Source: Rhodococcus sp. 06-235-1A (GTDB lineage: Bacteria > Actinomycetota > Actinomycetes > Mycobacteriales > Mycobacteriaceae). From it: DNA of 64,000 bases. The position numbers were made by a program, and so were the translations under genes. A model generated the notes under the pieces. That model searched no databases. It was given only the letters and a program-made list of their open reading frames with translations, and was not told where the DNA came from. Each line of letters starts with the position of its first letter. Position 1 is the first letter of the stretch. Below, piece by piece: positions 24,947 to 33,068 of the stretch. The stretch covers positions 1 through 64,000 of the forward strand of contig NZ_NOYI01000020.1 of the NCBI RefSeq assembly GCF_002258785.1, in the 5' to 3' direction.

Positions 24947-25578
24947 GGCGTCGAGCAATCCAGTAACGCGAACGCGGCATGTAGCTGGCCATGCGCGGCG
25001 GCGATCTCCGCTGCATTGCCTGCCAGATGATGCAGGAGTGCGCGCTGGAAAATGCCGTCGAGCAGGATGTAGGCGGAGGCTTTGTCGAGCGCAGGAGTGG
25101 TGCCGCGAAGTTCGCAGTATCGAGATACGACGCGCCAGATCATGTCCTCACGACGCTCTTCGATCTCGAGCACGTCGCTACGGAACGAGCCGTCGAACAA
25201 CGCTTGATTCCGCAGGTCGTACCAGAGCCGATGGATGCCGGCGTCCGCTGCCAGAGTGGCGAAGTACTTCGCCTCGAAGTCCGCGTACAGGCCGGTGGCA
25301 TCGACCGCGTTTGCCACGACTTCGTCGTAACGAGTGACGCAGATGGCCTCGTACTGGCGAACGGCGTGCGTGATCAGGTCGAGTTTGTCGGTGAAGTAGT
25401 AGTGCAGCACGCCGTGTGAGTACTCGGAATTCTGTGCGATCTCCCGCAGTGACGTGCGCGCATAACCCAATTCGGCCAGTGTGTGCAGCGTCGCCTCGGC
25501 CAGCTCGGTCCGCTTGGACTCGAACTTGTTGCGGGCGCGCTCTTCGATACGCGCGCGCGGATCAGCGGTCTGGGTCAT
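24940..25578 (-). CDS. TetR/AcrR family transcriptional regulator
   Basis: The 212-residue protein has a helix-turn-helix at about 20-65 (KRTELAEATLHTLAELGYARTSLREIAQNSEYSHGVLHYYFTDKLDLITHA) and a C-terminal domain resembling TetR proteins of lipid and steroid catabolism (KstR2/FadR-like in layout). The start has AAAGGA upstream. It is divergent from the three-gene cassette 25824-29268 across a 7-bp-arm inverted repeat that overlaps a promoter, so it probably represses that cassette until an acyl-CoA or related ligand appears. Confidence 0.88.
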   Translation of the reverse strand: MTQTADPRARIEERARNKFESKRTELAEATLHTLAELGYARTSLREIAQNSEYSHGVLHYYFTDKLDLITHAVRQYEAICVTRYDEVVANAVDATGLYADFEAKYFATLAADAGIHRLWYDLRNQALFDGSFRSDVLEIEERREDMIWRVVSRYCELRGTTPALDKASAYILLDGIFQRALLHHLAGNAAEIAAAHGQLHAAFALLDCSTPQ

Positions 25579-25666
25579 GGTCCGTGTCCTTTCCGCGCGT
25601 GGTCGTCACCAGTGTATGCCCGACGGCCGAACGGCGAACTTCGGCGTCGCGCAAATCCTGGGCAGT

Positions 25667-25710
25667 CGTCAAGAAAAAGCTTGACGTCTGTACAAATTCT
25701 ATCTTAGTGT
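25667..25710 (+). promoter_or_regulatory. Promoter with overlapping TetR operator for the 25824-29268 cassette
   Basis: CGTCAAG (25667-25673) and CTTGACG (25680-25686) are perfect 7-bp arms around AAAAAG. The second arm contains a TTGACG -35 box (25681-25686); TAGTGT at 25705-25710 lies 18 bp downstream as the -10 box. A repressor bound here would block polymerase directly. Confidence 0.6.
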
Positions 25711-25823
25711 GAGCCACGGCACACGTCAGAAGGGCGGATGTTCCCTACGTCCCCTCCGGTGCCCGAAGTCTCGACCCCATCTCGGTCCGCCGTGCGGACG
25801 GGCCGATCACGAGAGGACTTTTC

Positions 25824-26948
25824 ATGCCAACCGACAAGCGCGTCGTCGTCTACGGAGCGTCGGGATACACCGGCCGACTGATCTGTGAATACCTGCGCGA
25901 GTACAACATTCCGTTCCTGGCCGCCGGACGTGACGAAGGCCGGGTCAAGGGCATTCTCGACGTGGTTCCGGGAATCGAGACCGTCGAACACGACGTCGTC
26001 GAGGTGGAACACACTGCGCAGGCCCTTGCCGAGGCGTTTCGCGGTGCCGAGATCGTCCTCAACACAGTCGGACCGTTCTCGCGATACGGACACGAAGTTG
26101 CTCAGGCGTGCATCGAGATCGGTGCGCACTACACCGACACCACCGGTGAGCAGGACTGGATGATCGATGCCGAGGCCAAGTACGGAGCCGAGTTCGCATC
26201 CCGAAACCTCGTGCTCACACCAGGTTTGGCGCAGATGTACAGCATCGGTGAGATCGCAGCCAACATCTGCCTCGAGACGCCGGGGCTGGACACACTCGAC
26301 ATCGAGGTCTTCTGGAAGGGACACCCGACGGTCGCGTCGACGAACACGATCCTGACCAACGCCGCGTTCTCCAAGGCCTACTACCTGGAGCAGAACGAGT
26401 ACGTCGAATGGCCGGACGACGGCGTCATGCAGGTCGTTGTGCCCGGCCAACACGATCTGGGCCTGGCGCTTCCCTGGGGTGGGACATCCCATCCGGTGTG
26501 GTTCAAGAACGACCCTCGGGTAGCGAACGCCCGCGCCCTCGGCGGTGTCATCAACAAGCCGTTGATGCTCGCGGTACCCCAAATCATCTCTGCCGCACTG
26601 GCTCAGATGGAAGGCAAATCCGATGCGGAGAAGTACCAGATCATCGACACGGTGTCGTCGTCGGTGCGCAGCGAGACGCCCCCACGGGAGAACCCTCGCA
26701 TCAACACCTCACTCGACTCTGTCTACGCGTCGGGGCCACTCGGTCGTGTGCACACCGTCATCCACGGCAACTGCAATTACAAGCAGACGGCCCTGCTCAA
26801 CGCCTATGCGGCGGCGCATCTGCTGCAGGGACCGCCGAAGAAGGTCGGATTCGCCTCGAGCTGCCAAGCATTCGGACATCGGGAACTGCTCGGCGTGCTT
26901 CGCGCGTTCGGGCTGGTTCTCGAACCCATCGTCACCGCACACAGCTGA
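25824..26948 (+). CDS. Saccharopine dehydrogenase-like NAD(P)-binding protein
   Basis: The 374-residue protein has an N-terminal Rossmann fold (RVVVYGASGYTGRLICEYL, dinucleotide motif GASGYTG), then LNTVGPFSRYGHEVAQACIEIGAHYTDTTGE, characteristic of the saccharopine dehydrogenase/trans-acting enoyl reductase superfamily of actinobacteria. It has no lysine-pathway partners, so a role as a reductase on a lipid-like or alicyclic CoA or acid intermediate is more likely. GAGAGG precedes the ATG. It is the first gene of a cassette with an acyl-CoA ligase and an SDR. Confidence 0.82.
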   Translation: MPTDKRVVVYGASGYTGRLICEYLREYNIPFLAAGRDEGRVKGILDVVPGIETVEHDVVEVEHTAQALAEAFRGAEIVLNTVGPFSRYGHEVAQACIEIGAHYTDTTGEQDWMIDAEAKYGAEFASRNLVLTPGLAQMYSIGEIAANICLETPGLDTLDIEVFWKGHPTVASTNTILTNAAFSKAYYLEQNEYVEWPDDGVMQVVVPGQHDLGLALPWGGTSHPVWFKNDPRVANARALGGVINKPLMLAVPQIISAALAQMEGKSDAEKYQIIDTVSSSVRSETPPRENPRINTSLDSVYASGPLGRVHTVIHGNCNYKQTALLNAYAAAHLLQGPPKKVGFASSCQAFGHRELLGVLRAFGLVLEPIVTAHS

Positions 26949-26959
26949 GGACAGGGCCG

Positions 26960-28516
26960 ATGCGGCTGTCCGACTATCTCGACAAAGGAGTCTCTCTCGG
27001 GCGAGATGCACCGTGTCTCACCATCGGTGACACCACCCGAAACTACGGGCAGGTGTACGACGACACGGTGACCATCGCCGCTGCGTTGCAGCACAACGGG
27101 ATCGAGGCAGGTGATCGGGTCGCGGTGCTCTCTGCCAACGACCCGCTCGCGCTGACCTGCGTATTCGCGATCTCGCGGGCGGGGGCGGTGTGGTGCCCTA
27201 TCAATCCACGCAACGAAGCCGATGAGAACCGGCAACTGTTCGACCTGTTCGGCTGTCGATTCCTGTTCTTTCAGAAAGCCTTCGCGGATCTCGTCGGTCG
27301 CATTCGCGATCTGCTGCCTCGGCTGGAATGGCTCGTCTGTCTGGACGGCGACGTGCCATGGGCAGTCTCGTACGAGCGATGGCTCGTCGAACACGGCTCG
27401 GATTCTGTTGCCGAGAGACGATCGGCGGACGGGTTGTGCATGATCGCCGGCACCGGCGGTACGACGGGAAAACCCAAGGGGGTGAGGCTGACCGAGGAGA
27501 ACATGATGACCTCCACGGCAACAGCACTCATGAGCTATCCCTTTGGGGATCGGCCTCGGTACCTGGCTCTTGCGCCGCTGACTCATTCTGCCGGCGTGCT
27601 GACGTTTCCCATCCTCAGTCTCGGCGGACATGTGGTTGTCATGGGCAATCCGGACATCGGGAAGTTCCTGTCCCTCATCGAACAACACGGGATCACCCAC
27701 GCGTTTCTGCCGCCGACGGTGATCTACGGTGTGCTCGATCATCCGGACCTCGACGTCACGGATCTGTCGTCGCTGAGGTGCCTCTGGTATGGAGCCGCGC
27801 CGATGTCGCCGACACGACTGGAGGAGGCACTGACCCGGATCGGGCCGGTTCTCGGTCAGCTCTTCGGCCAGACAGAGGCACCGAACATGATCGCAACACT
27901 CGCTCCGGCCGATCACTTCCGCAGCGACGGATCGATCGCCACCGAGCGACTGAGTTCGGCAGGCAAGCCGACGCCCCTGACGACGGTGGCGATCATGAAC
28001 GACGATGGTGGATTGACCGAGCGCGGCGAGCGCGGAGAGATTGTGGTTCGCGGGCCCTTGGTGATGCAGGGGTATCACGAGAATCCCGACGCCACCGCCG
28101 AAGTCGGTGCACACGGCTGGCACCACACCGGTGACATCGGGTACCTCGACGGCGACGGTTATCTGTACGTCGTAGACCGTGCCAAGGACATGATCATCAC
28201 CGGCGGATTCAACGTGTACTCGGCCGAGGTGGAGCAAGCCCTGCTGTCGCATCCGTCGGTGAAGGAATGCGCCGTTGTCGGACTACCCGACGACAAATGG
28301 GGTGAACGCGTCACCGCCGCAGTTCTTCTGCGATCGGGTCGCGATGCCTCCGTCGAGGATCTGATTGCCCATGTGAAGGCGCTGATCGGAAGTGTCAAGG
28401 CTCCCAAGCAGATTCAGATATGGACCGATCTTCCCCGCTCCAAGGTGGGGAAGATTCTGAAGACCGAAGTGCGCAGCACCATGTCCCACTCCTCATCGAA
28501 AGGAAGCACAGTATGA
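26960..28516 (+). CDS. Acyl-CoA ligase (AMP-dependent synthetase, FadD-like)
   Basis: The 518-residue ANL-superfamily enzyme activates a carboxylic acid to its CoA thioester through an acyl-AMP. It has the P-loop GTGGTTGKPKGVR, the A5 region YGAAPM..GQLFGQTEAP, the hinge GYLDGDGYLYVVDRAKDMIITGGFNVYSAEVE and the C-terminal catalytic lysine region PRSKVGKILK. The ATG at 26960 has GAGG and AGGG upstream; the longer frame from 26408 merely shadows the preceding gene. The stop overlaps the SDR start (ATGA). The substrate is unknown. Confidence 0.9.
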   Translation: MRLSDYLDKGVSLGRDAPCLTIGDTTRNYGQVYDDTVTIAAALQHNGIEAGDRVAVLSANDPLALTCVFAISRAGAVWCPINPRNEADENRQLFDLFGCRFLFFQKAFADLVGRIRDLLPRLEWLVCLDGDVPWAVSYERWLVEHGSDSVAERRSADGLCMIAGTGGTTGKPKGVRLTEENMMTSTATALMSYPFGDRPRYLALAPLTHSAGVLTFPILSLGGHVVVMGNPDIGKFLSLIEQHGITHAFLPPTVIYGVLDHPDLDVTDLSSLRCLWYGAAPMSPTRLEEALTRIGPVLGQLFGQTEAPNMIATLAPADHFRSDGSIATERLSSAGKPTPLTTVAIMNDDGGLTERGERGEIVVRGPLVMQGYHENPDATAEVGAHGWHHTGDIGYLDGDGYLYVVDRAKDMIITGGFNVYSAEVEQALLSHPSVKECAVVGLPDDKWGERVTAAVLLRSGRDASVEDLIAHVKALIGSVKAPKQIQIWTDLPRSKVGKILKTEVRSTMSHSSSKGSTV

Positions 28517-29268
28517 CCGAGTTCGAGGGTAAGCGAGTATTCGTGACCGGATCCGGTGCAGGTATCGGAAAAGCCATCTCCCAGATGTTCATCGAGCGCG
28601 GTGCACGCGTCGTCGTCAGCGACATCGACGAAGGCGCAGCAGCGAAGACGGCCGAAGAGATCGGTGCCGCCGGCATCGCGAACTGCGATGTGTCCGACGA
28701 GAGTCAGGTGCAGAGCGCGGTGGCACAGGCCGTGGAGATTCTCGGTGGACTCGACATCGTCGTCAACAACGCGGGAATCGAAGTGTCGTCGCCGCTGCTC
28801 CAGCAGTCGACGGAGAGCTTCGACAAGATCTACTCCGTCAACGTCAAGGGCACGTTCCTGGTGATGAAGGCCGCGATCGGTGCGCTGGTCGAGTCGAAGG
28901 GCAACATCGTCAACATCGCCTCGCTCGCCGGCGTCGGTGGCACAGCGTTGCTCGGGTCCTACTGCGCGACAAAAGCTGCGGTCATTCAGCTCACCCGCGT
29001 CGCGGCCATCGAGATGCGTGCATCGGGAGTGCGAGTGAACGCGGTGTGCCCCGGATTTGCCGATACCGCAATGGTCGATCGATTGGTCCCGGACTTCGAA
29101 GCTGCGACGCAGATTCCGTTCGGTGACCTCGTCGCCGCCAAGCAGGGACGGCTGGGCACTCCCGAGGACATCGCGGAAGTGACGCTGTTCCTCGCCTCCG
29201 ACCGGGCGTCGTGGATCACCGGAAGCCACTACATCCTGGACGGAGGTCTGTCGGCGTCGCTCGTCTAG
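28513..29268 (+). CDS. Short-chain dehydrogenase/reductase
   Basis: The 251-residue classical SDR has TGSGAGIGKA (cofactor glycine motif, residues 12-21), NNAG, the active-site Tyr/Lys as SYCATKAA near residue 150 with its upstream Ser in NIASLAG, and the PG motif CPGFADT. An Asp after the second strand (VVVSDIDEG) indicates NAD(H) preference. The start overlaps the ligase stop by ATGA. It probably oxidises a 3-hydroxyacyl-CoA-like or alcohol intermediate in the same pathway. Confidence 0.9.
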   Translation: MTEFEGKRVFVTGSGAGIGKAISQMFIERGARVVVSDIDEGAAAKTAEEIGAAGIANCDVSDESQVQSAVAQAVEILGGLDIVVNNAGIEVSSPLLQQSTESFDKIYSVNVKGTFLVMKAAIGALVESKGNIVNIASLAGVGGTALLGSYCATKAAVIQLTRVAAIEMRASGVRVNAVCPGFADTAMVDRLVPDFEAATQIPFGDLVAAKQGRLGTPEDIAEVTLFLASDRASWITGSHYILDGGLSASLV

Positions 29269-29292
29269 GTTCGAGGGTTCCCCGTCGTCATC

Positions 29293-29317
29293 CCAGGGCG
29301 GCGGGGAGCAACCCTGG
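29293..29317 (+). terminator. Candidate terminator after the SDR gene
   Basis: CCAGGG (29293-29298) pairs with CCCTGG (29312-29317), and a second pairing (CCCCG with CGGGG) is possible nearby, 25-45 bp after the SDR stop. There is no T-run. Confidence 0.3.
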
Positions 29318-29332
29318 TGGAGTATCGAACTT

Positions 29333-29566
29333 TCACGGGTCGAGTCGGCGCGCTTTGTCGAGCACCGAACGCGCCGCCCAGTCCTCGTACTTCACTTCAG
29401 TCCATCGGAACCCAACGAGGAAATGGTCGTACGCGTGGTGCGACAACACGAATGACAAGGTGCGTGCATCGTCTGGAATCGGCAGGTGCGCTCGAGGTGA
29501 TTCTGGCTCAGTGATAGTCGCGGCTCGGCTCGACTTCCAGATCCGGATGCGAACGCCGCGATACAA
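29333..29566 (-). CDS. Possible small protein, 77 aa
   Basis: A minus-strand frame in the 324-bp gap between the SDR and glycosidase-like genes has GC-rich third positions (for example in the stretch encoding EVKYEDWAARSVLDKARRL) and reads like protein: ARTLSFVLSHHAYDHFLVGFRW. It lacks an ATG; a TTG at 29566 is the only start before upstream stops. It could be a real short gene or the tail of a decayed one. The family is not recognised. Confidence 0.3.
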   Translation of the reverse strand: MYRGVRIRIWKSSRAATITEPESPRAHLPIPDDARTLSFVLSHHAYDHFLVGFRWTEVKYEDWAARSVLDKARRLDP

Positions 29567-29591
29567 CAGCTCGGCCCTTGCCGAGTAGGCC

Positions 29592-30530
29592 TCAGCGGTG
29601 GCGTGCGAACAGGCGGCAGAGTGCGTCGAACCCGGGTTTTCGGGTGTAGTCGTCGCGAAGTACGCCCCACTCGTTCTGCCATCGGTCGTCGGTGACGATG
29701 TCCCTCAGGCCGAAGACTTCGTAGACCGTAACATCGCAGTTCGCGTTGACGACTGCCTCGGCAACCAGTTCGAGGATCTGCGCTTGTGTGGCTTCGTGCC
29801 GGCCCGCTCCTGTCGGCCACCCGGTTTCGGTGACGTGAAACGGGAGGGCAGAGGAGAAGCCGGCGACAGTAGCGCGATGTCGTGCTGTGCGTACGAGATA
29901 GGTTGTCGCGTCCGAAATCTCGTGCAGTGGAACCGGATGGAAGACATCGGGGAAGAAATCGAGTCCCAGGTAGTCGAGCTGAGCAACCAGGGCTGGAGTC
30001 AGCGAGCCTGCAAGGCGTTGCCAGAAGTGGTCATCGGCAAGCCCGGCTGCGTTCACACCGATGAGGACATCGGCACCTGTCCGCGCGCGCTCGTCCACAG
30101 CGGCTGCCACCGCTGCGGAGACGGCCTCGAAGCAGCCGGGGCTACCGCCATCGAGCGGTGCAGGCATATTCAGCTCCTCGCCGATCTGAACCTTGCCACC
30201 GCCCCAAGCGTGCACGTCGTTCACTGCCTTCCGCACGAACCGCGCGAACCCTTCGGCGTCCGGCTCGGGGGATTGGTAGCTACAGACGAGGTCGATTTGT
30301 CGCCCACCGCCGGCATACACAGCGGGGTTCGTAGGAGTAGCTTCGATATTTGCGAAATCGCCTACGCCGGAGCCGAAATGGCGGAAACATCTGATATAGA
30401 ATCGCTCGGCACGTCCCTGCAGCTCGGTCAACGCAGCCAGTGTTTCATCCGGCCGCTCGGGCGGGGCGTCGACAGACTGAAATGTCACCAAATCCGCGTT
30501 CACCACGCCGGGCCATATGCCGAAGATCAT
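29592..30530 (-). CDS. Glycoside-hydrolase-like TIM-barrel protein
   Basis: The 312-residue protein has no signal peptide. Its pattern of barrel strands (FYIRCFRHFG, IDLVCSYQSP, VQIGEELNMPAPLDGG, YLGLDFFPDVFHPV) and the TETGWPTG segment near the C-terminus resemble clan GH-A glycosidases, with Glu in GEELNMP as candidate acid/base and Glu in VTETGWPTG as candidate nucleophile. The family cannot be fixed. It is divergent from PadR; a PadR-type operator lies 14 bp before its ATG, so it is the probable regulated target. Confidence 0.6.
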   Translation of the reverse strand: MIFGIWPGVVNADLVTFQSVDAPPERPDETLAALTELQGRAERFYIRCFRHFGSGVGDFANIEATPTNPAVYAGGGRQIDLVCSYQSPEPDAEGFARFVRKAVNDVHAWGGGKVQIGEELNMPAPLDGGSPGCFEAVSAAVAAAVDERARTGADVLIGVNAAGLADDHFWQRLAGSLTPALVAQLDYLGLDFFPDVFHPVPLHEISDATTYLVRTARHRATVAGFSSALPFHVTETGWPTGAGRHEATQAQILELVAEAVVNANCDVTVYEVFGLRDIVTDDRWQNEWGVLRDDYTRKPGFDALCRLFARHR

Positions 30531-30541
30531 CGGTTCCCCTT

Positions 30542-30587
30542 AGCCGTATACGGTCAATTCCTCGAGAACGGTAGCCGTATACGGTCA
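30542..30587. promoter_or_regulatory. Twin PadR operators, exact 15-bp direct repeats with palindromic core
   Basis: AGCCGTATACGGTCA occurs at 30542-30556 and again at 30573-30587, a centre-to-centre spacing of 31 bp (about three helical turns). Each contains the perfect palindrome CCGTATACGG. They lie between the divergent glycosidase-like and padR genes. Confidence 0.75.
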
Positions 30588-30606
30588 TTGTGTCTATTCT
30601 GGATCT

Positions 30607-31152
30607 GTGCCGACCAATGCTCTGCTGAATCCGCTGGTCCTACCGATCCTCGGGTTGCTCGTCGAAGAACCCCGGCACTCGTACGCGATCTTCACCGAGC
30701 TTCGGTCTCGTCACGCGCACATGACCGTGCGAAACGGCACTGTCTACACGCTGATCGAGCGGCTCCGCGCGGAAGGCTGGATTCGAAACGACGACTCTCG
30801 AACGCCTCCAACCGTCGAAATAACTCCCGAGGGTGTGGAAGCACTCAGGCAGAACGTGATTCGACAAGTCATGGATTCGGAACTCACGAACGGACACGCA
30901 TTCACGACTGCACTTGCGTATGTCGGCATTCTCGACAAAGAGGACGCCCGCGAGTTGCTGTCCGCGCGAGCCTCAGCGGTCCGGGCCGGAGTTGCTCGAC
31001 TGGACGATGTGCTGAGCAAGACCGACGTGCCCCGGCTGCACATGATCGAAGCTCACTACATGCGCTCGAAGCTCGCCCACGACGCTGAATGGCTCGACCA
31101 GGTCATCGCCGATGTCGACAGCGGGAATCTCGCCTGGGTGACCGGTGGTTGA
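30607..31152 (+). CDS. PadR family transcriptional regulator
   Basis: The 181-residue protein has a PadR winged helix (LPILGLLVEEPRHSYAIFTELRSR...RNGTVYTLIERLRAEGWIRNDDSRTPPTVEITPEGVEAL) followed by the helical Vir-type C-terminal dimerisation domain (ELLSARASAVRAGVARLDDVL). The GTG start is 6 nt after TATTCT (30595-30600), so the mRNA is probably leaderless. One of two identical operators ends 20 nt before the start, indicating autoregulation together with control of the divergent glycosidase-like gene. Confidence 0.88.
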   Translation: MPTNALLNPLVLPILGLLVEEPRHSYAIFTELRSRHAHMTVRNGTVYTLIERLRAEGWIRNDDSRTPPTVEITPEGVEALRQNVIRQVMDSELTNGHAFTTALAYVGILDKEDARELLSARASAVRAGVARLDDVLSKTDVPRLHMIEAHYMRSKLAHDAEWLDQVIADVDSGNLAWVTGG

Positions 31153-31256
31153 TCGTTTCCGACGTATGCGTGGATCTGATCCGGTCTTCCTCAGGTGAGG
31201 ATGCTGGTGGCGCAATTCTCGCGCGGCGAAAGCTCCTCGTACGTAGCGTCACTGGT

Positions 31257-31667
31257 ATGAACCACGAACCCGCTGTAGCAAGTCGACACGTCAGTCGAGT
31301 CATAAGGCGCACACCCGAGGAGGTGTACGAGTTCGCGGCGAACCCGGCGAACCTCCCGAGATGGGCAGCAGGATTGGCGAACAGTCCCGTGACCATCGAG
31401 GGCGACCGACTTCTCGCTGAATCGCCGATGGGGCAGGTGACAGTCCGCTTCGTGCCACACAACGACCTCGGCGTTCTCGATCATGACGTCACCTTGCCGT
31501 CCGGGACCGTTGTGAACAATCCCGTACGGGTACTGAGTCATCCGAATGGTGCGGAAATACTGTTCACGGTCCGCCAGATCGAGCTGAGCGACGAAGAATT
31601 CGAGCGCGATCTCGAAATTGTCGCCGAAGACCTGAAGAGACTCGCGGAGGTGTTGGAAGCTCACTGA
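31257..31667 (+). CDS. SRPBCC (polyketide cyclase/START-like) family protein
   Basis: The 136-residue protein opens with SRVIRRTPEEVYEFAANPANLPRWAAGL, the first strand-helix unit of the SRPBCC hydrophobic-cavity fold, and ends with a long C-terminal helix (DEEFERDLEIVAEDLKRLAEVLEAH). Ligand and reaction are unknown. The ATG lies 7 nt after TAGCGT (31244-31249), indicating a leaderless start. It converges with the phosphotransferase gene, with a 7-bp overlap at the stops. Confidence 0.8.
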   Translation: MNHEPAVASRHVSRVIRRTPEEVYEFAANPANLPRWAAGLANSPVTIEGDRLLAESPMGQVTVRFVPHNDLGVLDHDVTLPSGTVVNNPVRVLSHPNGAEILFTVRQIELSDEEFERDLEIVAEDLKRLAEVLEAH

Positions 31668-32620
31668 CCACGCGCGTCCATCAGCGTCGAGATGTACGCG
31701 TCCAATCGATCCTCCACAACGTGTGCCATCAAGTCGGTGCGGCCCGCTTCGCGCCACGGGGCAGCCCACAACTGCAACTCCTCAGAGCAGGCCAGCGCGT
31801 CGCGCACGCGCCAGTAGTGCCGCGCTTGTGCGCTTTCGGAGAACACGCCGCCGGCCTCTTCGTAGGCAGAGGCGAACCGCTGTCCCCACTGTGGCCCGTG
31901 CAGCAGAGCCAGGTTGGTCGAGCAGTGCGCTACGTCGAGGTCCGCCGGACCCCACGATGCCCCCGCCCAGTCGACAACTCCGGTGATTCGAGGCGTGGCG
32001 TTCTGCGATACGTCGAACAGAACGTTCCCGGGTTGGAAGTCTCGATGCAGGACTCGTCCTTCGTATGTCGGTACAGGCCCGCGTAGTACGTCGATCGCGG
32101 CGGACCATACTTCCGCGTCGGCCCCAACGGGCACCACGACGGACTCTGCAGTCGTCATCGCCTGATACTCACGGGGTCTGCGTTCGGCCTTCACCGCATG
32201 AATTTCGACGAGTTGCCGAGCGAGAAGCGGAACCCGCTCGGCCACGCCCGGGTCGGAGAGAACCGTCGAACCCGGCAGATGGGTCATCAGGAGCGACGGG
32301 TACTCACAATGAGCAGCAGTGGGATCGAATGCCACCAGTTCGGGGACCTGCACGGCCGAGCCCGAAAGCATTGTCAGGGCTGCACTTTCCCGCATCAAGC
32401 GATCCTCTGCATGGCGCAGTTCGGCTGGATCCGTGTAGGTACGCAACACCAGGTTGCGACTGAATCCAACTTTGGTCGAGACGGTCAGCTTCCACATCTC
32501 TGCAGTGATACCGCCGGATAGCGTGTCGGATTCGATGATTCGTTCACCGGCGTTCAGGTGTCGACTCACCCATGCACGAGTGGACGGACCCACCGCCGAG
32601 AATGAATCGGGTCCGCTCAT
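31661..32620 (-). CDS. APH-family phosphotransferase
   Basis: The 319-residue kinase-fold protein has the Brenner motif HRDFQPGNVLFD (catalytic Asp and Mg-binding Asn), the DFG-equivalent ITGVVDWAGASWGPADLDVAH, and N-lobe strands with a Lys/Arg region (NLVLRTYTDP) in place of a strict VAIK. Such enzymes phosphorylate aminoglycosides, macrolides, homoserine or choline-like compounds; the substrate is not predictable. It lies 12 bp downstream of a MerR gene on the same strand, so the two are probably cotranscribed. Confidence 0.82.
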   Translation of the reverse strand: MSGPDSFSAVGPSTRAWVSRHLNAGERIIESDTLSGGITAEMWKLTVSTKVGFSRNLVLRTYTDPAELRHAEDRLMRESAALTMLSGSAVQVPELVAFDPTAAHCEYPSLLMTHLPGSTVLSDPGVAERVPLLARQLVEIHAVKAERRPREYQAMTTAESVVVPVGADAEVWSAAIDVLRGPVPTYEGRVLHRDFQPGNVLFDVSQNATPRITGVVDWAGASWGPADLDVAHCSTNLALLHGPQWGQRFASAYEEAGGVFSESAQARHYWRVRDALACSEELQLWAAPWREAGRTDLMAHVVEDRLDAYISTLMDARGQ

Positions 32621-32632
32621 GATGTCACCGTC

Positions 32633-33013
32633 TCACTTCGATCGAATCGACACTGTCGAGTACTCGCTGCACTGCGCGCATCGGGTGAGCAGATCATGTG
32701 TACACGAGACGACGTGCTCGAGGAAGCGCTCGGCATCGTCGAGTTGGGCTTGTTGCCGTCGTATTCGGGCCAGTTGTTCTTCGATGACTGCGGTTCGTTC
32801 GGGCTCGTCTCGATGAAGTATCAGGCGAATATCGGCCAAGCTGATTCCAACACCTTGACAGGCTCGCAACACCCGCAGTCGTCGTACATGTTCCTCGCTG
32901 TAGTCACGGTGGCCCGACGGTAGGCGTTCGGGCACAACAACACCGGCGTCGTCCCAATGTCTCAGGACATGGGTCGGAACGTCGAGCGCCCGCGCAACTT
33001 CTCCGATCTTCAC
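32633..33013 (-). CDS. MerR family transcriptional regulator
   Basis: The 126-residue protein begins MKIGEVARALDVPTHVLRHWDDAGVVVPERLPSGHRDYSEEHVRRL, a complete MerR DNA-binding domain, followed by a coiled coil (ERTAVIEEQLARIRRQQAQLDDAERFLEHV) and a short C-terminus with three Cys (SCTHDLLTRCAQCSEY) that could bind metal or sense redox state. It is divergent from the alpha/beta hydrolase gene, whose promoter has the 19-bp spacer and central palindrome expected for MerR activation. GTG start. Confidence 0.88.
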   Translation of the reverse strand: MKIGEVARALDVPTHVLRHWDDAGVVVPERLPSGHRDYSEEHVRRLRVLRACQGVGISLADIRLILHRDEPERTAVIEEQLARIRRQQAQLDDAERFLEHVVSCTHDLLTRCAQCSEYSTVSIRSK

Positions 33014-33030
33014 CCGCCGATGCTCTCACG

Positions 33031-33061
33031 TTGACTTCAGGTCAACCTGAAGTATTACGTT
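33031..33061 (+). promoter_or_regulatory. MerR-type promoter with 19-bp spacer and 20-bp palindrome
   Basis: TTGACT (33031-33036) and TACGTT (33056-33061) are separated by 19 bp instead of the usual 17. ACTTCAGGTCAACCTGAAGT (33034-33053) is a perfect 9-bp-arm palindrome lying in the spacer. The ATG follows 7 nt after the -10 box. Confidence 0.75.
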
Positions 33062-33068
33062 CATCGCC

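Noticed and set aside
26408..26959. N-terminal extension of the acyl-CoA ligase frame
   Set aside because: The extra 184 codons overlap the saccharopine-dehydrogenase-like gene and read as Arg/Gly-rich shadow; a ribosome binding site precedes ATG 26960.
26804..28252. 482-codon minus-strand open frame
   Set aside because: It is antisense to the acyl-CoA ligase, which has complete catalytic motifs, and has no recognisable domain.
29598..31088. 496-codon plus-strand open frame across the glycosidase-like and PadR genes
   Set aside because: It crosses the divergent promoter and twin operators and reads as a shadow in both genes.
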